A DNA stretch of 64,000 nucleotides, taken from positions 1 through 64,000 of the forward strand of contig JAYMTA010000033.1 in assembly GCA_036897625.1 (NCBI GenBank). The letters are read 5' to 3'. Numbering within the stretch: position 1 is the stretch's first letter; each line of letters begins with the position of its first letter. Of this stretch, positions 21,865 to 33,102 are shown piece by piece. This stretch comes from Pelargonium cotyledonis. Its lineage: Eukaryota > Streptophyta > Magnoliopsida > Geraniales > Geraniaceae. The notes beneath the pieces were generated by a model. That model ran no database searches. It had not been told where the DNA came from and was given only the letters and a program-made list of their open reading frames with translations. The position numbers were made by a program, and so were the translations under genes.

Positions 21865-24000
21865 TGGTGATGGAATGAAAGTGAGACAAGTAACAGACTG
21901 TCCCTACGCGTACAGTTGCTTCTGTGGAGTACTTGACTTTTCAGCAACCATTAACAAATGCTGATTAGTAAGCTTCTAATTTATTTTATTTTATTGTCAG
22001 TAACATTTTATTAAGTAAACACTTGTGTCTTAATTAAGTTTTTTCAATTCTCGGATAATGAGGGATAAATAAACTTTATATTAAAACATCATATATAATT
22101 TTGCCTTAACTATAGCTTATATATTAATCGCTCAGACTCTATGTATCCACAAATTCATTAGAGCGGGAATCGGTGTTAATTCATAATTTGTCAAACTCCA
22201 AGAGATTCAGTTTATTTATTTTATATTTCAATTAATTATACATGAATTGTTTATAACGTGTTCTACATAAGTCGGTTATATACCATTAGATTTGTTACCA
22301 CGAAAGTATTTATAATTTTTACACATTTACAATAATTATATAAATTTCAAGCGCAAAATATGATTGTGGTCATGATTAATTGGTCATCTCTAGGAACAAA
22401 CTAAAGTTGGAATATTCCATAAAGAGGCTGCTGGTGGTGGTCAAGGAAAATAATTGGTGTTTTCAATTCTTATCTTATTTGTTTAGAAAGAAAACCAGTC
22501 ACAGCAATAAAACAATCTCATTTTAGAAGTCTAACAAACGAGTTAGCAATTTGTATATAAATCCGAGCAAAATAGACACTATTAATTTTGAAGTTGGGAG
22601 GAGTAAAATCACATATTTTGCACAAAAAATTCGATCTAAACGCCACAATCTGAATATCACATGGATCAATTTCGTGTCAACTCAAATTCAAAACATTTCA
22701 ATCCAAAATTTAAAATGTGAACTCTAATATGCTGCTCTAATTTTTTTTTTTTTTTTTTTTATCATTGTTTACCAAAATTCTAATTTTTTTATTAGATAAA
22801 TATCACTTGAAAATGTAAAAACATGGGCTGCCTAATAAGGGGTTAGGTGAAATCAAATGTATAATTATTCTCTGCTAATTACAATTATTATTGAATAATA
22901 GTAGGAGGGTTAGTTACTGTTTTTATGTATTTGTGTTGACTTTGATTTGGAATAAAAGTATAAAACCACGGGATTATTAATTATTTAATTAATTCTGTAC
23001 ACGTTTGGATTTATGTTTCTTCTTGGACATTGATACAACTAAGAAGCCGTTTCTTCTTACTTGAAAGCTAAGTCATTATCCATTTTGAATCGATGTTGTT
23101 TAACCAAAACTAATTAACTACTAATAAAATAATAAATACCCTTAACTTGGTCATTAAATTTTGCTTGGAAGGGTTTTAGATATCGTGGTACTAACAAATT
23201 TCAATGCAGTAGCTCTCTTTGAGATATCATGGATCTATTTCTTATTTAGACCATAAATTTAAATTTTATTTTATTTGAACTCATATATGGTAGTAGTTTA
23301 GATCAACATTTTCAAATTTATTTTATTTGCAACATTTTCATAAATTTAAAATGCCCCTTGGGAGTATGAGAGTCGCACTTCTTTAATAGCTCTGACTATT
23401 TACATTTTGGAACATCTAACTTATTATTGTGACATCATAATCATAGTTGAATTATAATGCAATTCACTAATTTTTCAATTGCATAAAAATAGAAGGATTT
23501 GGTTCACAAAAATTATAGTGAAATAAAACGGCTCGTGACATTTATAGATAAGAATTCAAGTGTTACAACGATAAACAAGGTCCAAGTTATTTTTGTTCAT
23601 TTGGTCTTCTTATTGGCTGCTATACTCATAAAAGTGGGCATGAGTATGACCAGGCCAAAGATGTCAATTGCTTTGTATATAGATCAAATTAGAATTCAAA
23701 AGTAGTAACAAAGCATTTAATGACCACTTTTATGAGTATAGCAGCCAATAATAAAGTACTAGATTAGTCTTCGTTCACATCGAGTCCTTTTAAGTTAAAA
23801 AGCCTTTTGAGTGTAAAACTACAGTTTTAAAACTATCTTTAATTTCTACACACACAAAATGATGAATAATAAAATCATAAAATCTTCACAATACAACCTG
23901 GAGAACTATTAATGATCAAATGGCAATATCATATTGGGAAATTTGAGCATCTTCAATATATCATTGCTTTTAAAATTTTGTATGTACAGAATTGAGAGAA
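21865..24000. other. AT-rich intergenic spacer
   Basis: Two kilobases with no credible coding frame. It holds a poly-T run of about 20 at 22740-22760 and the perfect inverted repeat reported separately at 23610-23751. Base composition is clearly more AT-rich than the flanking genes. Confidence 0.6.
23610..23751. repeat. Perfect 28-bp inverted repeat with 86-base spacer
   Basis: The left arm at 23610-23637 (ttattggctgctatactcat..) is the exact reverse complement of 23724-23751. The inner flanks show further weak pairing (caattgctttg against caaagcatttaatg). It could be a short MITE with terminal inverted repeats or a hairpin RNA source; nothing in it is coding. Confidence 0.8.
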
Positions 24001-24107
24001 AGTATGTTTCATCAGATGAGGATGCAGCACACACCTTGTAGAGAGATCCGTAGCTGTCTGCACACACAAGCACTTAGGATTTCCAGCTAAGTCGAATCAG
24101 ATACCGT

Positions 24108-27009
24108 TCATCCCGAGGAGCAGCAGGCTGTACTTTTTTGGTTCACCGGCTGCCCGCGCATGTGAACTGAGCTTGTTGGTCTGGTTACGTTCATAGGTTG
24201 TGTAGCCATTCTGTGCGAAGAAAATGAATTGAATAAGTGTCCGATATATGATTGTATCAGAATAAGCATTTAATTTCCTTCAAACCAAAATGAAAGTAAA
24301 TGTCACTAACTAATTTATCCTTAATTTTTCTCAAAATGAAAACCAATACACTCATTGTAGGACGGGGGAGTAATTTCTATAAGTTAGTTGCGACTACTTC
24401 AGCAAAACATGTGGGAGCACATCATGGAAGGTCAAGTACTAATACTCCCTCTGTTTTATTAAAAGTCAAACACTAATTATATTATACTCAAATCTTTTCC
24501 AAGAAAAAGTCAAACAAGACATTTTTTTAGGACAGATGGAATATGAGTATACTTTTTACTTAATATTTGTAAAAAAATCAAATAGTATGCTTAATTTGGG
24601 AGGAGGAAAAAGAGAGGAATCAAATGCTTCTGATCATGTTACACAAGATCCTATGGAAGAGGATTGGTGCAAGTGTACTTGTTGCACGTGTTTTACATGT
24701 ATACCACTTGCATACAATAATCAATGAAATTCTAAACATTAATCAGTGTCAAAACATAGGTAATACTGGACTTGCAGACAACTATCAGTGAACATGCAGA
24801 CATTATGGGTGGTCTCAAAGTACATGTAACTCACATGTACAGAGGATGAATGAAAACTACATGGAAAGAGTAATGAAATGAAAGCGACTCACTGATTCTT
24901 AATCTCTGCGGCCATGGTCATGAATGCTTCTTCTACATTAGTAGAGTTTTTGGCACTTGTTTCCATAAATGGAATTCCAAGCTCATCCGCTAATGCCTTT
25001 AAAACACAAACAACATATATGGAAGTCAAGCAGAATCATGTTAATTAACAGTCCATCACTAGAGTGGTAACAATGCCGTGTATGGTACCTTGGCAGTTTC
25101 AGATGTTACCACTTTCTTGTTAGACAAATCACTTTTGTTTCCAACCAAGAGCTTGTTGACATTATCAGTAGCAAAATTTTCAATTTCCTTCAACCAATCC
25201 TTGACATGGTAGAAGCTATCTTCGTCTGTGACATCATAAACAATCTAGAGACCAGGAGGACATATGATAAGATATATATGCAATGCAGGTTCCTTGTAAT
25301 CAGTTTCATTCAAAGAATAAGAAAGAAAAAAGTTACCACATACAATGATTCCATGTGCACCACGGTAGTAGCTGCTTGTGATTGTTCGAAAACGTTCTTG
25401 GCCAGCGGTATCCCACTAAGCAGCAAAAATAACAGCTACATTACTCAATGACATGTACATGTACATATTAATTTTCAGGACAATGAATATACTTACTATT
25501 TGAAGCTTAATGGTCTTCCCATCCAGCTCTACTGTCCGGATTTTCTAATAAATAGGCAAATTGATGACAACACCGATATGATGATACAGAACAGATAGTC
25601 TTAAAATACTAATTATTCAACTGTACTTACAAAGTCAACCCCAATGGTACTGATATAGCTTTCAACGTAAGAATCATCCTACCAAAAAAGGGGGAAGCTG
25701 AGTTTATTACAATGGCAGATAGTCCATGAAAAGTTATGCAGTAAGAGAAAATCCATCAATAAACATTATTGACCTTATGAAACAGTAGAAAAAAAATGCA
25801 CAAACCAACAAACCATTCATAATTCATTGCATTGTACAATAAACAGAGAATTTGAAACTATATTCATGCCCGGAGTGATATACAACGATTCTATTAAATT
25901 CCAGACTCCTTACCGCAAACCTCAATAGAAGACATGACTTGCCAACGCCAGAATCTCCAATGAGCAAAAGCTTGAAAAGATAGTCACTGCAATATCAACT
26001 AGTAAGACAATCAATCTAGATGCTTGAAACATTACAGTAACAAATAAAAATAAAATGAATAATTAACGCACGTGTACTTTGAGCAAGGAATCAAAAAGCT
26101 GCACAACATGTGTTTCACTGGCAAAGACAATTCCCAGTCAAGCAAGAGCCAAAATGAAAAATTATTATGCTTGAGCAGCTAAAGTACAAAAATGACAGAA
26201 TCCAAACGCCTAACAATACAAAAGCATTTCCCTGGTCCAATTAATCCAAATACATTGCTCAATTTCTGTAATCCATATAAACTGTTCAATTAGAAATAAT
26301 CCAAACACATATCATAGTTCAATTTTCAAACAATTCCAAACACATTTGCTCTATTTCTGATTTTCCTAAAGATTGAAACAAATTTAAGCAAAACTTTAAT
26401 TCCAAACATTAAAGCACAAATAAACTTGCAATCAAAATTCAGATACCGAATCCAAAGTCCAAACAACCAAAAACACCGCTCACTTCCAAAATCCATGAAA
26501 GGTTCCCAAACACTTTGATCAATTTCTAATAATACTAGCGCATTTCTCTGGTTCGATTTATCCAAACACATTCCTCAACTTCTATTATCATTGCATTCTG
26601 GTGCATGCACACGCACTGTTTGATAATTTAATACACAATACCAAGCACATTACACTGTTCAATTTCCCAACAACTCCAAACGCATTGCTCTTATTCTCAT
26701 TTTCCTCCAAGCATTCAAACAAAATTCAAGCAAAAACGCAATTCTAAACCAAAAAGCACCGACAAAGTTACAGACAAAACTCAGATACCGAATCCAAACA
26801 ACCAAATCAGCGGTCACCTCCAAAATCCAGCAAGATTTCAAAAACACCACCGATGGCAATCAAATTCACACATGCATCTCTTTAACAAAATGTGATCTAT
26901 CAGATGCTCAATTCACGTAACATTACATCATAAACCACAAATGCAAGTATAGAAACAGAAACAGACCCATACATAGAGGGAGATTGGAAGCTTACTATTC
27001 ATAATTCAT
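24108..27009 (-). CDS. RABD2: Rab1-type small GTPase, RABD2 class
   Basis: Eight exons (26996..27009, 25914..25986, 25631..25678, 25497..25544, 25344..25415, 25089..25244, 24893..24996, 24108..24210) encode 205 residues. All nucleotide-binding motifs are intact: GDSGVGKS (P-loop), the effector loop [33 protein letters not shown] and ETSAK. Rab1/RABD2 GTPases drive ER-to-Golgi vesicle traffic. [20 protein letters not shown] and RGQPVNQ support RABD2 over RABD1. Variants: the switch/alpha3 region reads [20 protein letters not shown], where most copies have NVKQWLNEIDRYA, and the tail ends STACCSSG rather than CCSS/CCST, so the prenylated cysteines are followed by three residues. All junctions are GT-AG and in phase. 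The first coding exon is only 14 bases. Confidence 0.96.
24441..24550. mobile_element. Stowaway-like MITE
   Basis: Begins TACTCCCTCTGTTTTA and ends with the near-complement taggacagatggaatatgag, giving the ~110-bp size and CTCCCTC-type ends of Tc1/mariner-derived Stowaway MITEs. It lies just upstream of the terminal exons in a RABD2 intron. Confidence 0.6.
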
Positions 27010-27962
27010 GGTTGAATCCGATCACGATGAGACGGAGACGAAGATGATGCGTTCTCGCGAAGCAAACCAGAATTGATTTTCTGGTTCTGAAGGAGAAAAG
27101 AGATTGAGGATGAGAGTGAGAGAAGACGCATAAAGAAAGGACCGTCTGTTTTACTTTTAGCGCCAATCTAATTCATCACCTGATACGACGTCGTATACTC
27201 AACAAATCTCTCTCGTATGTAATTTTTTGCTTTATGGTCCCTATCGTATTTCTCTCTTTTCACCTAGACCGTTTTTAGTAGGAATGACTTGAACCCACCG
27301 GTGCGGGGATTTTTTTTCGGGGCAGGGGACGGGGTCATGTCAATATGAAACTTTCCAAGGAACATAACGCGGAAACAGAACAACTTTGTGAAAGTTCATG
27401 AACCAAATAAGAGTTTCTTTTAATTATATCGAAATCGACTTCATTTTGACGGAGAATGAAGTAATAAAAGAAAACCAAACGCTTTAACTGAACCAACTAT
27501 GTTGTTGTATGGGTTAACCTTAAACTCATGATACGAGGTCAATGTAATAAATGAGCATTTTCAGAATCTGCTTTGAAAACAAAAATATGCATCCAAAACT
27601 AACATAATCAATCCCCAAAAGCAATTTCAGATAAACTAGCTACTTGTCAAATTCCAAACCCAGCAGCACTAGAATGGAAATCAAGTTATTTCCCTCACCT
27701 GAAATCCATGTAGTAAAAGCCTAACATCAGGTCAACACCATATTCTTTACACCCCCAAACCCGAATCACTATCATTACATATGTACAGCGCCAAAGCAAA
27801 CAACTACAGATCCCACTCCTACAACGCTAAAATTGTCAAAGCATTGTACAAACTGAGGGATAATTTACCTCGGGGGATGCAAAACTGAGCACAATTGGAC
27901 AAAATTCCTAGCTATCAACAAACAAGCAAAGACTAATCTCTAGTAGCAACTCAAGGATTGCT
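27010..27962. other. Spacer between the Rab promoter and the PWO 3' end
   Basis: Includes the Rab 5' leader (27010-27130) and the PWO 3' UTR (about 27600-27962). In between is AT-rich DNA without features, apart from a short palindromic-looking tgatacgacgtcgtat near 27180. Confidence 0.45.
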
Positions 27963-30900
27963 TTATGCTAATGAGCGGTGTGTTGGTCTTGTCACTGCCT
28001 CGTTTATCCTACTGAAGACTAATTTTAGGGGAATACAAGCTATAACGGGACCTTTGAGCTTCTCTACCACTGGTTTCCTTGCCTCGCTTTGCTTGTGGGA
28101 ACTGGTCAATGAAGATAGCTTACGGATTTTTTTGGAGAGGAGCCCGCATTTCCTTTTGCTTGGAGAATACCGTGATTGCAATGCCAAGTGCTTGGGCGGG
28201 ATTCTTCTAGAAATTGAATGTTGTATATCATCTTTAGGGTTAGCTATGCTACTCATCAGAAGATCAGAACTAGCATCTTCCAAGGCTTCTACTGTTAAAG
28301 GATGACCAACAATGGCCTCACCATTCAATTTACTCATTAGTGATACCAATGGAACATGCTGCGGCCTGTAGCTAGCTTTCACCTCCAGAGCAACATCATA
28401 TAGCTGAGAACCGCCACCAAAGCTTCTAGTAGGGAAATCGGACATCTCATACCTGGGGTTGAGAGTAAACCGGGACTGACGATAGGGAAGTGATCTTTGA
28501 AGGGTCTGAGAGCCATCAGGCTGGAGCTTCTTCACGCCTGTTGGCCCACTTGTATCAGGTTCTCTGTGCCTGGCCCAGTCGGGAAACCGGTCTGCCTGCT
28601 CCTCAGAAACAAGTTTGGATCTCGCTGATGGAAGGGGCCCGCTAGTTCCATTGCAGCCTACTTTTTGCTCAGAAACATCATGCAAATGCTCAGAATCAAG
28701 CAAATGAGAACTTAGTTCATCATCGACGTCCAATTTTTTTATCGAGACATGTTTTCTGTTCTTACTTAAATGTCTTGAATTCCTCTTTCCTTTCGATTGC
28801 CACTTTGAAGTGTCTTTCTCCATTCTCTCACTAATGCTACCGACACGAAGATCTGCCAAGCTGGTGGAACCAACTTCATTAAGACCCTCGTTTCTCTTCA
28901 ATGGGGCTTCATCTTGTTGACCATTTTCAGGCTTCCCAGAAGAGTTAGACATGAAAGTAGGAGGAAAAACTGGCAGGATCAAGTCACAAGTCAGCATATA
29001 AAGAATCTGCACATTGTTCTACTGGGACATGAACAAGATGAACAAACCATTTTTGTAATAGCAATCACTGGAATGAGTAAAAGATAGGTCTATAGAATAT
29101 AATGACATTTCAACACAAAAGCGGCACCTGAATTTCAACATGCTGACTGGCAAAAATAAACAATTTACCAACAATCCTACCGAAGTTCCTAATCATTATA
29201 AATATAACACAAAATCATGTCAAGAGAAAAATTTACAAGGCCGGCACGTAGGTGCAAAAGCACGAACATACAAATACCTCATATAGTCATATGCCAATCA
29301 ACAGGCAAGCACAGTCGCAAAGAGTGCACATTCAAACAAACAGTTTCTGGAACATTTTATTCATATTCCTTACCAATATTTCATGCATGATATTCATATC
29401 TACAACAGTGTGCTATGATGAGATAGGTGAATAGGTGATAGATATGAGAGAATTGAAGATATAGTCTGACTCGTTCTAGATCAGTCCTTACTCTCATATT
29501 AATCAGCTACTAGGTCTGAGGACCAGTCATCAAATTAAGAATGTAAGTGAAAGATGAGAAACGGGTTAAAGAAGATTCTATACTTAGACGCTCAGAGGAT
29601 GTTCAGCAACTATTCATAATTTTCACATTGTTAGTCAAAATATTAAAATTTGAAAGAAACCATACCTGTAGAGTTTTTATCATCCCCAACGAACGGCACA
29701 TCAAATAACACATCAGAAGAATCATTCACAAGTAACCCTGATGCACCGGAAATCTCATTCTCCTTTGTCATGCTATTAACATGGGAAGGATCAGGAGGGT
29801 GTTTAAAAGCACTAAGTGAAACTCCATTCTCAGATGAAGCCACTGTGCCTTTCGAATTATTAGTAACTGCCGTTGGAACACTTATCTTCGACTCATTGCA
29901 TTCTATTCCAGATAATTTACTTTCGGACATCCCTCGAAGAGGGGAAGCACTTACACTGGCAAGTTGATCACACGTAACAGGAACAGAAACCATAGCCGTA
30001 CACTCCAAAACCTTTGTCAATGGACGACGACGGTTTCTCCTTTTCAAGAAGTCGTGAACATTTGAAACCTGAGATCTTTTTCTTTTTAATGATGATAAAT
30101 ATGTTTTGCTGCCATTAGCAGGACTGTCATTAGACACGCAGTTGGTGTTGTTAGAATCACATAGTGAAGCATCGTCCTGTTGAGCTATTTCGAGAGGTCC
30201 GGTGTGGCCTTTTCTTTTCGACACTACACCTATGCCTAGATCATCGAGTCCTCTCATTCGCTTGATACCTTCTGTTCCATCATCCTCTGAATCATTGGGG
30301 GTTCTTCTTCTCCTTCCGTTCATGGATTGCACCATAGAAGCAATTAGATTATCTGGCTCTTCAAAGGATATACCCGAATGAGATAATTCCATAGCTGAAT
30401 TCGAATGGTCTTCGGAGTCACTCACTTCATCACTTGAACCCGCATCCTTGTTCTCATCTTCATTGCCAGAACTAGACGTGGTAGGTGATTCTCTAGGCGA
30501 ATTACCTTGCTCGCCGCCATAATTATCAGTTTTAGAGCAGAAGTCAGGACGATCCTTGCCTAGGCGAGCACTCTCAATCTCAAGTGCATGAAGAATAGCA
30601 TCTTCCCTCCGAGCATACTTCACTGCTTTTTTATTAGAATTAGCTGCAGATGCCTTTGCTTTTTCAATACATTCATCATACTCTCCACAGCGAAAAGCCT
30701 TGACCCGCTTCGACTTTTCAAGATTATACCAGTCCCTGAACCAATAAAGGAAAGTAATTATGTCAATATAATTGATATGTGAAGATCCATATAAAGCTTG
30801 CAAATCCCACAACTTAGCTGGTAAAACCATAACAAATCAACATCTAAAACTACAATATAGCCACCAAAGCCTGCATGTAATTTTCCTTGTACAGTGATCA

Positions 30901-32178
30901 GCAAGATCTTACAAGCAAGTTATGTACTTGAGAACTATGCGGAACTACATCGCAAAGCAATTACAACAAATGAATGACATTGGTAGTTAATGCCCCCATT
31001 TTTTGGAATTGGAAAAACGTATATTAGCTTATGCTTTCATGTAAAGGAAGGTTATACTATACATTCATAGGGTGAAGATTTAATATTGCAACAAACCTAG
31101 AGCCACTTAACTAGTAGCAACAATTTCTTATTGTTGTTCTTTTTTACCACGAGGCACAAAAAATGAATGTTGTCAGCCCCAAGCCGATGACTCTCTATCA
31201 AATGTCCAAACCATTTCTCATGCAATCTATCCAGAGCAAACCATAGGGTGGGTTATACTAGTCCAAAATAATACTACACAGGACACTTAATGGTTACACA
31301 AAACCTCAGCTTAGGAAAACCAAACACTTTTAGGAGTACTCTGCCGACGCAGGACACATACTGGATCATGGTAGGCAGAAAATTATCAGAGAATAACTTA
31401 TTAGTTATTTCCCAAACATAATAAACAATACTCGCTAGAAATTGATATCAAATGAAAGAAAAATGACTTGAACAAGAATGTGGTAAGGTCACACAACAAT
31501 CTAAGCAAATGACATGCTCACAAAATGAAGACACATACTAAGTGAAACCATTTGGCAAAGTCCTTTGACTCAAAAGCTCGGAGGATTCCCAACACCAATA
31601 AACCATTATTTTTTCTTTACATCTCTTCGGTGGAATTAGGGGGTGAGCATTGGTTAGCTACACCCAACTCAGCACCAAATTATAAAATAAGATCACACGG
31701 GAAGCACTTCAAATGGGATGAACATTGAGATCCTTAGGTAAAACAACCCAATGACCCTTCCAAAACCCGACAGTGGATTGGTGGCAGACTTATGCATCGA
31801 GTTGCCCTTTCGAGAAGAACACCAAATGAAAACACAAAACAAGCAAATAATATCAATATGCACAACAACAAACTATGCATCCGAAAACATCTACTGCGAC
31901 AGTTAGTAACAAAACCAATTGAAACCAGCCCATAAAAAAAGTAAGTAATTAAGCTTTACAACAGAAGTAGACACTCACACACTAGCGTCCTCCCGGCCCA
32001 GGAGCTTCACCGGAGTTCCAGATCTTGGCGAAACCAAACAACCCTCCGACAGCTCGTCCAGACCCATTATCCTACCCGGCCACCACGACCCGTTCCGCCG
32101 CCGGACCCACACCAACCCTCCCACCGACGGATCAATGCTCTTCGTACTGTCCTCTCTAGGCTCGGCAGAGCTTCCCAT
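27963..32178 (-). CDS. PWWP-domain protein, PWO family (At1g51745-like)
   Basis: Three exons, 31979..32178, 29666..30735 and 27963..28969, encode 758 residues. The N-terminus carries the PWWP domain: SVGGLVWVRRRNGSWWPGRI, then LVSPRSGTPVKLLGREDASV and DWYNLEKSKRVKAFRCGEYD. After it comes a short basic segment (KKAVKYARREDAILHALEIE) and a long low-complexity region with acidic stretches and nuclear-localisation-like KRKRSQ and KRRNRRRP, ending with a conserved C-terminal block (KLKGPVIACIPLKLVFSRIN). From memory, Arabidopsis PWO1-3 bind histone H3 and recruit Polycomb CLF at nuclear foci; this copy resembles PWO2/PWO3. The gene is divergent from the RWD gene, with about 900 bp between ATGs. 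Introns are GT-AG and in phase (GT|G GAC, CA G|TT). Confidence 0.93.
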
Positions 32179-32844
32179 CTAACCAAACCCTCAAATACAA
32201 CTCCGACACCAAAAATCAATCTCAACCCTCCATTTTCAACCACATCCAAGCCTAAAAAATCACCATAAACCTCCCTTTCATGAACAAACGCAGCCTAAAA
32301 GTAAAGCCACGGCGCAAAATCAGGCAAAAAAATCTCATGCAACACAAAACCCCGAACAGAAAAATGAAAAACCAGGGTTTATCAATGATAAGAGATCTAA
32401 TAGAGACCTTCCCAGAAAACAGAGAAGATCTACACAGCTGGTTCTACTTATTTTTCATTATAAAATGTTCGAAAACTGATCTCATTTTCGTTTTCCCAGC
32501 TCGAGTGTTGTTATTTTCTGGTCTTATTCAGAAATCAGAACCATTTTTTTCTGGGTTTTTTAGCTCTGTGAATATATTTTCTGAGAGCCTTACAATGAAC
32601 TGACACATTAGAGAGATAAAAGGAGAAAGTGATGACAATGGCTCGGATCAAAATCGTACCTTTCTCTTTTTTTCAACTCAAAGAGTAGAGAGAGAGATGT
32701 TCAGAGAGAAAGTGTGAGTGTGAGAGAGATAGAAAAATAATAATAAAATAAAATAAATAAATGTTTTTGTTTTACACTTTACAGTTTTTATACGGTTTCT
32801 GCAGTTTAATGCCACGTCATCGTAAAGCAGCGAATTAGGTCCCA

Positions 32845-32922
32845 TGGGCCCCATATAGTCTTAAGAAGGCCCAATTAAATTGACAAAATAAGAAAAGGCC
32901 CAAAAACAAAATAAGAAGCCCA
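32845..32922. promoter_or_regulatory. Cluster of four site II cores in a divergent promoter
   Basis: TGGGCC at 32845-32850 and reversed cores at 32868-32873, 32897-32902 and 32917-32922 (GGCCCA, GGCCCA, AGCCCA) sit within 80 bp, between the PWO and RWD genes. Site II clusters bind TCP factors and are typical of bidirectional, growth-linked promoters. The sites are seen; control of both genes is inferred. Confidence 0.65.
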
Positions 32923-33102
32923 ATATCACAGTAAATCAAACGGTGCGTTTCACTACCCAACTAAACGGTGTCGTATCACGGGGACCTTTAGGTATTTCTT
33001 CTCATTTATGCTCATGGTGAGCCTGTGAGCTCGACGGAGAGGACTCTCACTGAGAGAACCGGAAGGAATCAAATCAGGAAGCTCATCACAATATTCACAA
33101 CC

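Noticed and set aside
23499-23705. Plus-strand frame spanning the left arm of the inverted repeat
   Set aside because: Explained by the inverted repeat; no protein features.
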